Source: an uncultured Lachnospiraceae bacterium
Lineage (GTDB): Bacteria; Bacillota; Clostridia; Lachnospirales; Lachnospiraceae
Length of the DNA: 23,221 bases
Assembly: GCA_910588885.1 (NCBI GenBank)
Contig: CAJUSQ010000033.1
Span: forward strand, 1-23,221
Reading direction: 5' to 3'
In this document: in pieces, positions 1 to 8,090 of the stretch
Layout: each line of letters opens with the position of its first letter
How positions within the stretch are numbered: position 1 is the first letter of the stretch
Made by a program: the position numbers and the translations under genes
Notes under the pieces: model-generated
Database searches by the model: none
Told to the model about the DNA's origin: nothing
The model's input: only the letters and a program-made list of their open reading frames with translations

Positions 1-1
1 T

Positions 2-622
2 ACCGAAAGCAGCCTGGAAAAATATCTGGGAAAAGAGCGGTATCACTACGATATGGCCAATGAAAGCGATGAAGTGGGGATTGTCCGGGGCTTGGCCTGG
101 ACCAGTGTCGGCGGGGATACCCTTCAGATTGAAGTAAATATTATGCCGGGAAAAGGAGAATTCCAGCTGACCGGGCAGTTAGGGGACGTGATGAAGGAAT
201 CCGCCCAGACCGGTATCAGCTATATCCGTTCCGTCAGCCGGGAATACGGCATTGACAAGGAATTTTTCAAAAAGAACGACATTCACATCCATATTCCGGA
301 GGGAGCCGTTCCCAAGGACGGACCTTCGGCCGGAATTACCATGGCTACGGCCATGCTGTCTGCCATTACCGGCCGGAAAGTCCGGGCAGATGTGGCAATG
401 ACCGGAGAAATTACCCTGCGGGGCCGTGTACTGCCCATCGGCGGCTTGAAAGAAAAGATTCTGGCGGCCAAGAACGCCGGTATCCGGACGGTCTGCGTTC
501 CGAAGAAGAACGAAGCGGATTTGAATGAGATTTCCGGAGAAATCAAGAAAGGGATTGAAATCATTTTTGTGGAAAAGATGGAAGAAGTCCTGAATACGGC
601 ATTTGTGGAAAACGGGAAATAG
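2..622 (+). CDS. lon: ATP-dependent protease Lon, C-terminal part (5' truncated by window edge)
   Basis: This is the proteolytic domain of the cytosolic ATP-dependent serine protease Lon, which degrades misfolded and regulatory proteins. The reading frame is open from base 2, so the AAA+ part lies outside the window. The visible 206 residues carry the P-domain signature PKDGPSAG, whose catalytic Ser is encoded at 326-328, and the downstream GGLKEKILAAKNAG segment that holds the Lys of the Ser-Lys dyad. TGEITLRGRVLPIGG between them is also typical of Lon. The protein ends normally with a TAG stop. engB follows 59 bases later, the same lon-engB order known in Bacillus. Identification is by motif recognition and is secure. 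Whether the missing part is intact cannot be seen. Confidence 0.97.
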   Translation, partial: TESSLEKYLGKERYHYDMANESDEVGIVRGLAWTSVGGDTLQIEVNIMPGKGEFQLTGQLGDVMKESAQTGISYIRSVSREYGIDKEFFKKNDIHIHIPEGAVPKDGPSAGITMATAMLSAITGRKVRADVAMTGEITLRGRVLPIGGLKEKILAAKNAGIRTVCVPKKNEADLNEISGEIKKGIEIIFVEKMEEVLNTAFVENGK

Positions 623-681
623 AAAAGGCAGTATTCTTACTGCATGGAGCGGCGTTGTAAGAGAGGCTTTTAGGAGGAACT

Positions 682-1302
682 ATGGTAATTAAAACAGTGA
701 ATTTGGAAACCGTATGCGGCGTTACCAGCGTACTTCCGGTGAACGACAAACCGGAGATTGCGTTTGCCGGGAAATCCAATGTGGGAAAATCCTCCTTGAT
801 TAACGGATTGATGAACCGTAAATCCCTGGCCAGGACTTCGGCCCAGCCAGGAAAAACACAGACGATAAATTTTTATAATATCAATGATTCTATGTATTTG
901 GTAGACCTGCCCGGATATGGCTATGCGAAGGTACCGCAGCAGGAAAAGGAAAAATGGGGCAAGATGATTGAAAAGTACCTGCATCGGTCCAAACAGCTCC
1001 GGGCGGTGTTTTTGCTGATTGACATCCGCCATGCGCCTTCGGCCAACGATAAGCAGATGTATGACTGGATTTCCTATCAGGGGTATGCACCCATCATTAT
1101 TGCCACAAAGCTGGACAAGATCAAGCGGAGCCAGGTATCAAAGCAGGTCAAGCTGATTCGGGAGGGGCTTCATGTGAAGCCGGGAACCCAGATCCTGCCC
1201 TTTTCTGCCCTGACCAAGCAGGGCCGGGAGGAAATCTGGGCGCTGATGGATCAGCTGATCCTGCCGGAAACAGCGCCGGCGGAGGAAACCAGTGAAGAAT
1301 AA
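682..1302 (+). CDS. engB: Ribosome biogenesis GTP-binding protein EngB (YsxC/YihA)
   Basis: EngB is a small cytosolic TRAFAC-class GTPase required for assembly of the large ribosomal subunit. The 206-residue length fits the family. Motifs occur in order: G1 GKSNVGKSS near residue 33, a G2-type Thr in the QPGKTQTINFY region, G3 DLPGYG, G4 TKLD and a G5-like SAL. The start ATG is preceded by AGGAGG at 672-677, well spaced. The gene follows lon, and its last 11 bases overlap the GTG start of the zinc-binding lipoprotein-like gene downstream, so the two are probably cotranscribed and translationally coupled. The acidic tail (ETAPAEETSEE) lies beyond the GTPase fold. Confidence 0.97.
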   Translation: MVIKTVNLETVCGVTSVLPVNDKPEIAFAGKSNVGKSSLINGLMNRKSLARTSAQPGKTQTINFYNINDSMYLVDLPGYGYAKVPQQEKEKWGKMIEKYLHRSKQLRAVFLLIDIRHAPSANDKQMYDWISYQGYAPIIIATKLDKIKRSQVSKQVKLIREGLHVKPGTQILPFSALTKQGREEIWALMDQLILPETAPAEETSEE

Positions 1303-2251
1303 ATATGCATTTGTGGCTGTTTTGCTGCTTGTAATGACTTTGGCCGGGATTGGCTTTGTCCGGGGCTACGGGGCATGGGAGGGACAGGAGGAGAAGGAGG
1401 AGCTGCTCATTGTGACCTCCTTTTATCCTGTGTATATTGCGGCCCTGAACATCGCGGGCGATTGTCCGGGTGTGACGGTAAGGTCTTTGAGTGAACCCCA
1501 GACCGGATGCCTGCATGATTATCAGCTGACGCCCCAGGATATGATCCTTCTGTCGGAAGCGGATATTTTTGTAATCAACGGCGGCGGGATGGAACAATTC
1601 CTGACGGAGGTGGCGGAAGAATACCCGGATCTTACGATTGTGGATGCGGGGAGAGGGATCTTTGAAGAGGATCACGGGGACGGCGGAACGGAAGAAGAAC
1701 CGGACGGCCACAGCCATGATCATGAGGAAAATGCCCATGTGTGGATGAGCATCGCTCATTATGAAGAACAAGTGTTCGAAATCCAGCAGGGGCTTTCCGA
1801 AGCAGACCCGGCCCGGCAGCAGCAGTATCAGGAGCGGGCTTTGGCATACCGGGAGAAGATCCGGGCCCTTGCCAAACGGGCCGACGCCCTGCTGGAAAAG
1901 ACCCGGGGGATGCCGGTGGCGCTGCTTCATGAAGCCTTTGGCTTTTTTGCGGAGGATTATGGCTTTGCGGTGGCCGGGGAATTGAACCTGGATGAAGAGC
2001 GGCAGGTCAGCGCAGGAGAAGTGGCGGATCTTTTGGAAGAGATCCGGACCAAAAATGTGCGGATTCTTTTGGCAGAGGACTTGTACGGAAAAGACTTGGG
2101 TGATACCATAGAGAAGGAAACAACCTGCAGGGCCTATTATCTGAACACCTTGGTACGGGGACCGAAGGAGGCGGACAGCTGGCTTCGGGGAATGGAGGAA
2201 AACCTTGAAATTCTGGAGGAAGCCCTTCAGGAAACCCGGGAACAGGAGTGA
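1292..2251 (+). CDS. znuA: Zinc/manganese ABC transporter substrate-binding protein (ZnuA/AdcA family)
   Basis: This is the extracytoplasmic metal-binding component of a cluster A-I (ZnuA-like) ABC importer. The N-terminal hydrophobic stretch at residues 5-24 (AFVAVLLLVMTLAGIGF) acts as a signal peptide or membrane anchor. No lipobox Cys is evident, which is unusual because most Gram-positive homologues are lipoproteins. Expected metal ligands are visible: His in CLHDYQLTP, His in NAHVWMS, His in LLHEAFGFFAEDYGF and an acidic residue in AEDLYGKD. A short His/Asp-rich loop (HSHDHEENAH) precedes the second ligand, as in zinc-specific members. The start is GTG at 1292, supported by GGAGG at 1281-1285 inside the 3' end of engB. 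The permease and ATPase genes follow directly. Zinc is the likelier substrate because of the His loop, but manganese cannot be excluded. Confidence 0.93.
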   Translation: MKNKYAFVAVLLLVMTLAGIGFVRGYGAWEGQEEKEELLIVTSFYPVYIAALNIAGDCPGVTVRSLSEPQTGCLHDYQLTPQDMILLSEADIFVINGGGMEQFLTEVAEEYPDLTIVDAGRGIFEEDHGDGGTEEEPDGHSHDHEENAHVWMSIAHYEEQVFEIQQGLSEADPARQQQYQERALAYREKIRALAKRADALLEKTRGMPVALLHEAFGFFAEDYGFAVAGELNLDEERQVSAGEVADLLEEIRTKNVRILLAEDLYGKDLGDTIEKETTCRAYYLNTLVRGPKEADSWLRGMEENLEILEEALQETREQE

Positions 2252-2253
2252 AT

Positions 2254-3042
2254 ATGCGTAAAATAATAGAACCCTGCGGTCTGCACTGCATCAAAGTGAA
2301 CCATCTGTCGGTTACGGTGGGGGAGCAGGAGATTTTGAAAGACATCAACCTTCATATACATTGTGGGTCTCTGAATGCCGTAATCGGAAAAAACGGCGCC
2401 GGAAAGTCCACATTGATCCGGGCGATTCTGGGGGATATTCCCCACAGCGGCCGGATTGAGTTTAAGGACCGGGAGAACGGAAGCCTGCAGCGGCTTAGGA
2501 TCGGCTATGTGCCCCAATCCCTTAATATTGAAAAGCATACGCCGGTCAGTGTCTACGATATGCTGGCCTGTTACCAGGGACGTTTTCCGGTTTTTTTGAA
2601 AAAGACCCGGCGGATGCGGGAGAAGATTTTAGAGGGCCTTCGGATTTTTGCAGCGGAAGGGCTCATTGACAAGCAGGTCTGCAACCTGTCCGGCGGAGAG
2701 CTGCAGAGAGTGCTGCTGTCCATGGCGATATTGGATGAACCGAATCTTCTTTTGCTGGACGAGCCGGTTTCCGGAATTGATAAAAACGGCATGGAATTGT
2801 TTTACCAGACGATCTATGATCTGAAGGAGCACTATGATTTAGCGGTCATTCTGATTTCCCATGATTTGGAATATGTGGCAAGGTTTGCGGATAAGGTTAT
2901 TCTGCTGAACGGGCGGGTGCAAAAGCAGGGAAACGTCCGGGAGGTTTATAAGAGCCAGGAGTTTCTTGATGTTTTCGGCATGAAAACGTATTCCGGAAAC
3001 GTCAGGGATTCCGGCGGCAGGAGAGGAGGGAAGCGGGAATGA
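2254..3042 (+). CDS. znuC: Metal ABC transporter ATP-binding protein (ZnuC-like)
   Basis: This is the cytosolic nucleotide-binding subunit that powers metal import with the adjacent ZnuA- and ZnuB-like proteins. Walker A GKNGAGKST, the Q-loop region (GYVPQSL), the ABC signature LSGGELQRV, Walker B LLLLDEP and the switch His in ISHDLEYV are all present. A GTG at 2248 in the same frame overlaps the AGGAG sequence at 2244-2248. I prefer ATG at 2254, which lies five bases after that Shine-Dalgarno. The result is 262 residues, normal for the family. Only two bases separate it from the stop of the binding-protein gene, and its last four bases overlap the permease start, so translation of the three is probably coupled. 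Confidence 0.95.
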   Translation: MRKIIEPCGLHCIKVNHLSVTVGEQEILKDINLHIHCGSLNAVIGKNGAGKSTLIRAILGDIPHSGRIEFKDRENGSLQRLRIGYVPQSLNIEKHTPVSVYDMLACYQGRFPVFLKKTRRMREKILEGLRIFAAEGLIDKQVCNLSGGELQRVLLSMAILDEPNLLLLDEPVSGIDKNGMELFYQTIYDLKEHYDLAVILISHDLEYVARFADKVILLNGRVQKQGNVREVYKSQEFLDVFGMKTYSGNVRDSGGRRGGKRE

Positions 3043-3851
3043 GCGGTCTTTTTTCCTGGCTCCAGTTTGATTTCATGAAGCTGGCCTTTCTGGGAATCCT
3101 GCTGATCACGCCCCTGTTCGGGATTCTGGGGACCATGATTGTGAATCGGAAAATGGCGTTTTTTTCCGACGCGCTGGGACATTCCGCCCTGACCGGGATT
3201 GCGGTGGGCGTGGTATTGGGCGTGGAGGATACCAACCTGTCTATGATAGTATTTGCAGTAGTATTTGCTGTTTTGTTGAATAAGATCAGCAGCCGGAACG
3301 GGGATACCGATACGGTGATTTCGGTATTTTCCTCCTTAAGCATTGCCCTGGGACTGGCGATTCTCTCCCGGGGAGGGAATTTCAGCAAGTATTCCGGCCT
3401 TTTGGTGGGGGATATTTTAAGCATTACGCTGCCGGAGCTTCTGTATCTGGGGATTCTCCTGGCGGTGACTTTTCTTTTTTGGTGCCTGTGCAGCAACTGG
3501 CTCCAGGCATTGAGCATTCATCGGACTTTGGCAAAAAGCAAGCATATTCCCGTGACCCTTTTGGAATATCTGTTTGCAGTATTGGTGGCGCTGATTGTAA
3601 TGCTTTCCATTAAGTGGGTGGGGATTCTGATTATCAATGCGCTGCTGATCCTTCCGGCGGCAGCGTCCCGGAATCTGTCGGAAAACCTGCGGGAATACCA
3701 TTTTTTTGCACTGGTGTTTTCCATGTTTTCCGGGGTTTTGGGACTGATCATTTCCTATTACACCAATGTGGCCACCGGCCCGACCATTGTAATCCTTGCG
3801 GCGATCATTTATTTTGCCACTTATTTATACGGAAGAAAAAGGAGTATCTAG
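3039..3851 (+). CDS. znuB: Metal ABC transporter permease (ZnuB-like)
   Basis: This integral membrane subunit of the zinc/manganese ABC importer belongs to the ABC-3 family. The 270-residue sequence has about seven to eight hydrophobic segments, with the family hallmarks FFSDALGHSALTGIAVG near residues 38-54 and a later GILIINALLILPAAASR segment that contacts the ATPase. The start ATG overlaps the znuC stop as ATGA, and a purine-rich GGAGAGGAGGGAAG stretch supplies the ribosome binding site. It is the last gene of the engB-znuACB unit. A roughly 140-base gap with short repeats follows before the next gene. No Zur box could be recognised upstream of the importer, since it seems transcribed through from engB. 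Confidence 0.95.
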   Translation: MSGLFSWLQFDFMKLAFLGILLITPLFGILGTMIVNRKMAFFSDALGHSALTGIAVGVVLGVEDTNLSMIVFAVVFAVLLNKISSRNGDTDTVISVFSSLSIALGLAILSRGGNFSKYSGLLVGDILSITLPELLYLGILLAVTFLFWCLCSNWLQALSIHRTLAKSKHIPVTLLEYLFAVLVALIVMLSIKWVGILIINALLILPAAASRNLSENLREYHFFALVFSMFSGVLGLIISYYTNVATGPTIVILAAIIYFATYLYGRKRSI

Positions 3852-3934
3852 TAGAAGGAGTTAGAAATAACGAACCATAGATAATGAACCATATACTTAT
3901 GATTTACCGTATCGGCCAACCGGTTCAGATTTGC

Positions 3935-3968
3935 CGAAACGGCATCATTAGTCGAAACGGCATCATTA
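3935..3968. repeat. Two-copy tandem repeat, 18-base period
   Basis: The 16-base unit CGAAACGGCATCATTA occurs at 3935-3950 and again at 3953-3968, separated by GT. It lies 20 bases upstream of the parvulin start codon and just before its Shine-Dalgarno. No function is evident; a slipped-strand duplication is the simplest reading. Confidence 0.85.
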
Positions 3969-3989
3969 CAAGAAAGAGAGGAACAGGAC

Positions 3990-4733
3990 ATGGACGAAAA
4001 AGTATTGGCGGTAGCCGCAGGACATGAGATTACGGAAGAGGAGCTGAATACGCTGATCCGGAATTATCCGCCGGAGCAGCAGGTATATCTGTCCAATCCC
4101 CAGGCCAGGGATCAGGTGTTGGAGCAATTGATTGCCTTTCATCTGTTTGCGAAAATGGCTGAGGAAGAAAAAATCATGGAAACCAAAGAATATCAGGACA
4201 TGATTGAAAAAATGAAAGTGGAGCTGGCCAGCCATATGGCAGCGACTCAGACGATTGAATCCGCAAAGGTGACAGCGGAAGAGGAACAGGCTTATTACGA
4301 AGCCAACAAAGCCCGTTTCATGCAGGGCGAGCGGGTCAGTGCAAGGCATATCCTGGTGGACACCGAGGAGCTGGCCCAAAAGGCGGCGGCAGAAATTGCG
4401 GAGGGCAAAAGCTTTGCGGATGCAGCAAAGGAATATTCCACCTGCCCCACGAAGGATCAGGGCGGCGATCTGGGCTTCTTTTCCAGAGGGCAGATGGTAC
4501 CGGAATTTGAAAAAGCAGCCTTTGAAGGGGAACTGAACCAGGTAATCGGCCCGGTAAAGACTCAGTTTGGCTACCATTTGATTCTGGTGGAGCAGAAGGA
4601 AAAAGGGAGCGAAACCTCCTTTGCCCAGGTACAGGAGCAGATTCACCAGCAGCTGATTCAGGAAAAACAGCGGGAATTGTATGAAAGCAAGATTTCAGAA
4701 TTAACTGAAAAATACGGGGTAGAGAAGAAATAA
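3990..4733 (+). CDS. Parvulin-type peptidyl-prolyl cis-trans isomerase (PpiC/PrsA-like, no signal peptide)
   Basis: This is a foldase with a PpiC rotamase domain. The N-terminal third (about residues 1-95) is a helical SurA/PrsA-like segment starting with the AVAAGHEITEEELN pattern. The parvulin core spans roughly residues 110-205 and shows ARHILV, YSTCPTKDQGGDLGFFSRGQMVPEFEKAAF and FGYHLILV, the conserved blocks of the family. A charged helix closes the protein. There is no signal peptide or lipobox, so unlike PrsA it should remain in the cytoplasm, like other short clostridial members. The ATG at 3990 is preceded by GAGAGGAA. It appears to be a single-gene unit between the zinc importer and the AI-2E-family gene. 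Confidence 0.93.
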   Translation: MDEKVLAVAAGHEITEEELNTLIRNYPPEQQVYLSNPQARDQVLEQLIAFHLFAKMAEEEKIMETKEYQDMIEKMKVELASHMAATQTIESAKVTAEEEQAYYEANKARFMQGERVSARHILVDTEELAQKAAAEIAEGKSFADAAKEYSTCPTKDQGGDLGFFSRGQMVPEFEKAAFEGELNQVIGPVKTQFGYHLILVEQKEKGSETSFAQVQEQIHQQLIQEKQRELYESKISELTEKYGVEKK

Positions 4734-4775
4734 TAAAACAGGATTTAAGAAAGTGTGAAAAGCGCTTATATAGAA

Positions 4776-4799
4776 ATAATTAAATTTTGAGTTAATTAT
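4776..4799. repeat. 8-bp inverted repeat, AT-rich
   Basis: ATAATTAA at 4776-4783 and TTAATTAT at 4792-4799 form a perfect inverted repeat with an 8-base spacer in the 113-base gap between ppiC and the AI-2E-family gene. There is no T-run, so it is not a clear terminator. It might be an operator, but this is not supported further. Confidence 0.4.
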
Positions 4800-4846
4800 A
4801 TGATTGACTTCTGATAAATACGGATTTCGGGTAAAGAGGTGGTAGT

Positions 4847-5968
4847 GTGAAAAAATCCGTGAAATATTTGAAAATATGTGCGAATTTGCTGGTGGCGGTA
4901 TTTACGGTTTTTGTGTTTTTCTATATCGGCCCTAAGGTGGTTGTGTTTTTTATGCCCTTTGTAATCGGGTATTTCATATCCTGGATTGCCAATCCCCTGG
5001 TGCGTTTCCTGGAAAAAAGGATGAGGATTGTCCGGAAACACAGCTCCATGATTATTATTATCGGGGTTTTGGCGGCGGTAATCCTGCTGCTATATGCTTC
5101 TGTGGCGAAGCTGACGGCAGAAGGAATCAACCTGATCAATCACCTGCCCGAGATTTATGAAAATCTGGCCATGGAATTTCAGGTGATCGGGGAAAACCTC
5201 CAGGGAATTTTCCAAAAGCTTCCCTCCGGTATCCAGGCAAATATTTCAAATGTTACTTCGGATTTTACCGAATACATCGGCAACTTTGTCCAGGCAGTCA
5301 GTGTCCCCACCTTCACGGCAGCGGGAAACTTTGCAAAGAACGTACCCGGTACGCTGATTGCGATTATCATGTGTATCCTCTCCGCTTACTTCTTTACGGC
5401 CGAACGGGATAAAATGATGGTGGTTCTGGCGGAGCATATGCCCTCCGGAATCCGGAAGGGCGTACAGCGGGTAATCGGGGATTTAAAGCATGTGATCGGC
5501 GGCTATTTTAAAGCGCAGCTGAAAATTATGGTCGTGGTCTACGTGATCCTGGTGGTGGGACTGCTGATTATGAAAGTGGATTATGTGCTGCTGGTGGCTT
5601 TCCTGATTGCCTTTTTGGACATGCTGCCTTTTTTCGGGACCGGGACGGTGCTGGGCCCCTGGGCAATTGTGAAAATTTTGTCAGGGGATTACCGGATGGC
5701 CATTGGACTGATTGTGTTATATGGGGTTACACAGCTGGTGCGTCAGGTGATCCAGCCTAAGATTGTAGGGGACACGATTGGGATGAATCCCCTGGCGACC
5801 TTGTTTTTCATGTTTGTGGGCTATAAGTTTTCCGGCGTCATAGGCATGATTGTGGCGGTCCCGGTGGGGATGATCCTGATCAATCTCTACCAGGCGGGAG
5901 TGTTTGACAATCAGATCCGCTGCCTGAAAGAGCTGATAAACGATTTTAACGAATTCCGGAAATTTTAA
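4847..5968 (+). CDS. AI-2E family transporter / YtvI-like membrane permease
   Basis: This is a polytopic inner-membrane protein of the AI-2E exporter family (PF01594; PerM/YdiK/YtvI relatives). The 373 residues include an N-terminal pair of hydrophobic segments (about residues 10-45), a third segment IIIIIGVLAAVILLLYA, a soluble amphipathic region with the LPEIYENLAMEFQVIGENLQ pattern, then a C-terminal membrane bundle containing LDMLPFFGTGTVLGPWAI and RQVIQPKIVGDTIGMNPLATLF, the conserved family block. The start is GTG at 4847 with AAAGAGGTGG upstream. Substrates of these proteins are mostly unknown; some members are proposed Na+ or Li+/H+ antiporters, so AI-2 export should not be assumed. 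The stop codon lies inside a 19-base direct duplication. Confidence 0.9.
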   Translation: MKKSVKYLKICANLLVAVFTVFVFFYIGPKVVVFFMPFVIGYFISWIANPLVRFLEKRMRIVRKHSSMIIIIGVLAAVILLLYASVAKLTAEGINLINHLPEIYENLAMEFQVIGENLQGIFQKLPSGIQANISNVTSDFTEYIGNFVQAVSVPTFTAAGNFAKNVPGTLIAIIMCILSAYFFTAERDKMMVVLAEHMPSGIRKGVQRVIGDLKHVIGGYFKAQLKIMVVVYVILVVGLLIMKVDYVLLVAFLIAFLDMLPFFGTGTVLGPWAIVKILSGDYRMAIGLIVLYGVTQLVRQVIQPKIVGDTIGMNPLATLFFMFVGYKFSGVIGMIVAVPVGMILINLYQAGVFDNQIRCLKELINDFNEFRKF

Positions 5969-5974
5969 CGAATT
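5943..5974. repeat. Direct repeat (19-base period) spanning a stop codon
   Basis: ATTTTAACGAATT occurs at 5943-5955 and 5962-5974. The first copy encodes part of DFNEF at the C-terminus of the AI-2E-family protein. In the second copy the reading phase differs, producing the TAA stop at 5966-5968. The C-terminus of this protein therefore seems to have been set by a small duplication. Confidence 0.8.
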
Positions 5975-6020
5975 TCAAAGAATTTGATGAATCCCGGAAG
6001 TTTGGCGGAGAAAATAGAAA

Positions 6021-6040
6021 AGATCAGAAGAGATCAGAAG
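6021..6040. repeat. 10-bp perfect tandem repeat
   Basis: AGATCAGAAG is present twice back to back, just upstream of the AGAAAGGAGAAGGG Shine-Dalgarno region of the PhzF-family gene. It is a short slippage-type repeat. Copy number could alter the leader but not the protein. Confidence 0.85.
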
Positions 6041-6056
6041 AGAAAGGAGAAGGGAA

Positions 6057-7016
6057 ATGCCAGAAAATGGTTGGCGGGTTTATATTGCAGATGCATTCGC
6101 AGAAGCGCTTTATGGAGGGAACCAGGCGGGGGTCGTGGTTTTAAGGGAAGGCCAGGATTTTCCGTCTCAGTTTCAGATGCGCAAAATAGCGGGGGAATTG
6201 AAGCATTCCGAGACGGCTTTTGTAAAACGGCTGTCTGGGGATGCTTTTCAGATTCGCTACTTTACTCCGGCCGAGGAGGTGGATTTATGCGGACATGCCA
6301 CGATCGGCGCTTTTACGGTGCTGCAAAAGGAGGGATTCATTTCCCCGGGAGTGTTCCGGCTGCAGACCAGGGCCTCGGACCTTTCCATTGAGGTACGGCC
6401 GGAAGGGGTCTGGATGGATATGGCAAGGCCAAAAGAGCTTGCAGTCCTGTCAAAGGAGGACGCGGCGGAAGTCTATGAGGCGTTTGGCCTGAATCCGGTG
6501 GACGGGGTGTTGAGGGCCGGAGGACGAAAGCCGGATCAAGAGGAAACAAATACCGGATCAGCACAGGCGGACGAAGTCCTGCTCCGGCCGAAAATTGTCA
6601 GTACCGGGTTGGCGGATATCCTGCTTCCGGTGGCCGGGAAGGAGCAGCTGCAGGAGGCACGGCAGCAGGAAAGCCGGGTGGCCGGGCTGTCGAAAAAGCA
6701 TCAGGTGGTAGGCGTACATATGTTCTGCATATCGGACGTGCAGGGGATTACGGCGGAGTGCCGGAATTTCGCGCCGCTGTATGAAATTCCGGAGGAACCG
6801 GCCACCGGAACCTCCAACGGGGCTTTGACCTTTTACCTTTACCGGTACGGCATCCTGACACCGGGACAGGAACATGTATTCCTCCAGGGGGAGGCCATGG
6901 GACAATCTTCTTACATCCAAAGCAGGCTGGAGCTGTCGCCGGAGGGACAGCCCCTGGTGCGGATCGGAGGTTCGGCAGTCATTTCCCTGAAAGGAGAATT
7001 GCTTTATGAAAAATGA
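6057..7016 (+). CDS. PhzF family protein (isomerase/epimerase-like, DapF fold)
   Basis: This cytosolic protein belongs to the PhzF (phenazine biosynthesis-like) family, which shares the diaminopimelate epimerase fold and catalyses cofactor-free isomerisation in its few known members. Family blocks are clear: YGGNQAGVVV near residue 20, the HSETAFV block with the presumed catalytic Glu at residue 52, DLCGHATIGA, and the C-terminal EEPATGTSNGAL. The 319-residue length is slightly above average because of a variable Gln/Glu-rich insert at about residues 155-185. The ATG at 6057 is preceded by AAAGGAGAAGGG. Its last 11 bases overlap kamB, so it probably shares an mRNA with the kamBC pair. The substrate is unknown; a role in lysine catabolism is only suggested by position. 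Phenazine synthesis is not implied. Confidence 0.9.
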   Translation: MPENGWRVYIADAFAEALYGGNQAGVVVLREGQDFPSQFQMRKIAGELKHSETAFVKRLSGDAFQIRYFTPAEEVDLCGHATIGAFTVLQKEGFISPGVFRLQTRASDLSIEVRPEGVWMDMARPKELAVLSKEDAAEVYEAFGLNPVDGVLRAGGRKPDQEETNTGSAQADEVLLRPKIVSTGLADILLPVAGKEQLQEARQQESRVAGLSKKHQVVGVHMFCISDVQGITAECRNFAPLYEIPEEPATGTSNGALTFYLYRYGILTPGQEHVFLQGEAMGQSSYIQSRLELSPEGQPLVRIGGSAVISLKGELLYEK

Positions 7017-8043
7017 GAACAACTGTCTGCGGAAGCTGCTGGAAGGATATCGGGTGATCTCCCTGGCCGGAATGTGCAAAAACGCCGGAAAGACCACGGT
7101 GCTGAACCGCCTGCTGGAGGAATTGGGGGAAGGCCGGGTTTCCCTGGGGCTTACTTCGATTGGCCGGGACGGGGAAACGGTGGATGTGGCGACCGGAACG
7201 AAGAAGCCCCGGATTTATATCCGGGAGGGTACCTTGTTTGCCACGGCGGCGGGACTTTTGCAAAACTGCGATGTAACGGGGGAAATCCTGGACTTGACGG
7301 GCATTCACACGCCCTTGGGCCAGGTGGTAACGCTGCGGGCCAAAAGCGACGGCTTCATTGATTTGGCCGGCCCCTCCATGAACCGGCAGCTGTCACAGGT
7401 GTCAAAGTGGTTTCAGGGACAAGGGGTGGAAAAGGTGCTGATTGACGGCGCCATCAGCCGGAAATCCCTTTGTACCAGGCAGGTGGCAGATGCGGTGATT
7501 CTCTGCACCGGGGCCTCCTACCACCGGAGCATGGATACCGTAATTGCCGATACGGCCTATATCAGCCGGCTTTTGGAGCTGAAACGTAGCATTTCCCCAA
7601 AAGCAGCCGCAAGGATCGGGGAATGGCGGGAAGAACGGCAGCCGGAAACGAAGCTGCTGTTTTTAGAGGAAACCGGGAATTCCAGGGAGCCAAAGCCGGG
7701 GCAGAAGCTGATTGACGCCTTAAGGGAACCGGAACAGAAGGAGTATCCCATCGTCTGGCTGGAAGGGGCCCTGATTGATGCCATGCTAAAGCCCCTGCTG
7801 TTTTCCAATGTTTCCTGCAAGGGGCTGACCTTCGTGGTGGAAGACAGCAGCAAGCTTCTGCTGAAGGAGGATACTTATGAAAAGCTTCTGCGGAAAGGGG
7901 CAACAATCACCGTATTGGAGGAAATTGCCCTGTTGGCGGTGACGGTGAATCCCTTTTCCGCCTATGGGAATCATTTTGATAAAGGGGAATTTTTGGAGAA
8001 AATGAAGCAGGCCCTGACGTTGCCGGTATTGGATGTGGTGTAG
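7006..8043 (+). CDS. kamB: KamB-like P-loop protein, proposed lysine 5,6-aminomutase reactivase subunit
   Basis: A 345-residue cytosolic protein with an N-terminal P-loop GMCKNAGKTT at residues 22-31, resembling the nucleotide-binding loop of MobB/BioD-type proteins, and no other domain I can name. Proteins of this type sit beside the MutS-like KamC protein in lysine fermentation clusters, and the pair is regarded as a chaperone that reactivates B12-dependent lysine 5,6-aminomutase after cofactor damage. The assignment rests on three points: the P-loop protein and MutS-like protein are adjacent, they are in this order, and kamDE are encoded about 8 kb downstream. The start ATG overlaps the PhzF-family gene by 11 bases, with AAAGGAGAA just upstream. 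kamC follows after 47 bases. The biochemical role of the individual subunit is inferred from family knowledge. Confidence 0.75.
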   Translation: MKNENNCLRKLLEGYRVISLAGMCKNAGKTTVLNRLLEELGEGRVSLGLTSIGRDGETVDVATGTKKPRIYIREGTLFATAAGLLQNCDVTGEILDLTGIHTPLGQVVTLRAKSDGFIDLAGPSMNRQLSQVSKWFQGQGVEKVLIDGAISRKSLCTRQVADAVILCTGASYHRSMDTVIADTAYISRLLELKRSISPKAAARIGEWREERQPETKLLFLEETGNSREPKPGQKLIDALREPEQKEYPIVWLEGALIDAMLKPLLFSNVSCKGLTFVVEDSSKLLLKEDTYEKLLRKGATITVLEEIALLAVTVNPFSAYGNHFDKGEFLEKMKQALTLPVLDVV

Positions 8044-8090
8044 GCGGGCCGGGAACGGGATCCGTCATATGGATATTGGGAGGAAATAAA

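Noticed and set aside
5984..6391. 135-residue plus-strand open frame
   Set aside because: It lies mostly within the PhzF-family gene in another frame and shows no recognisable domain.
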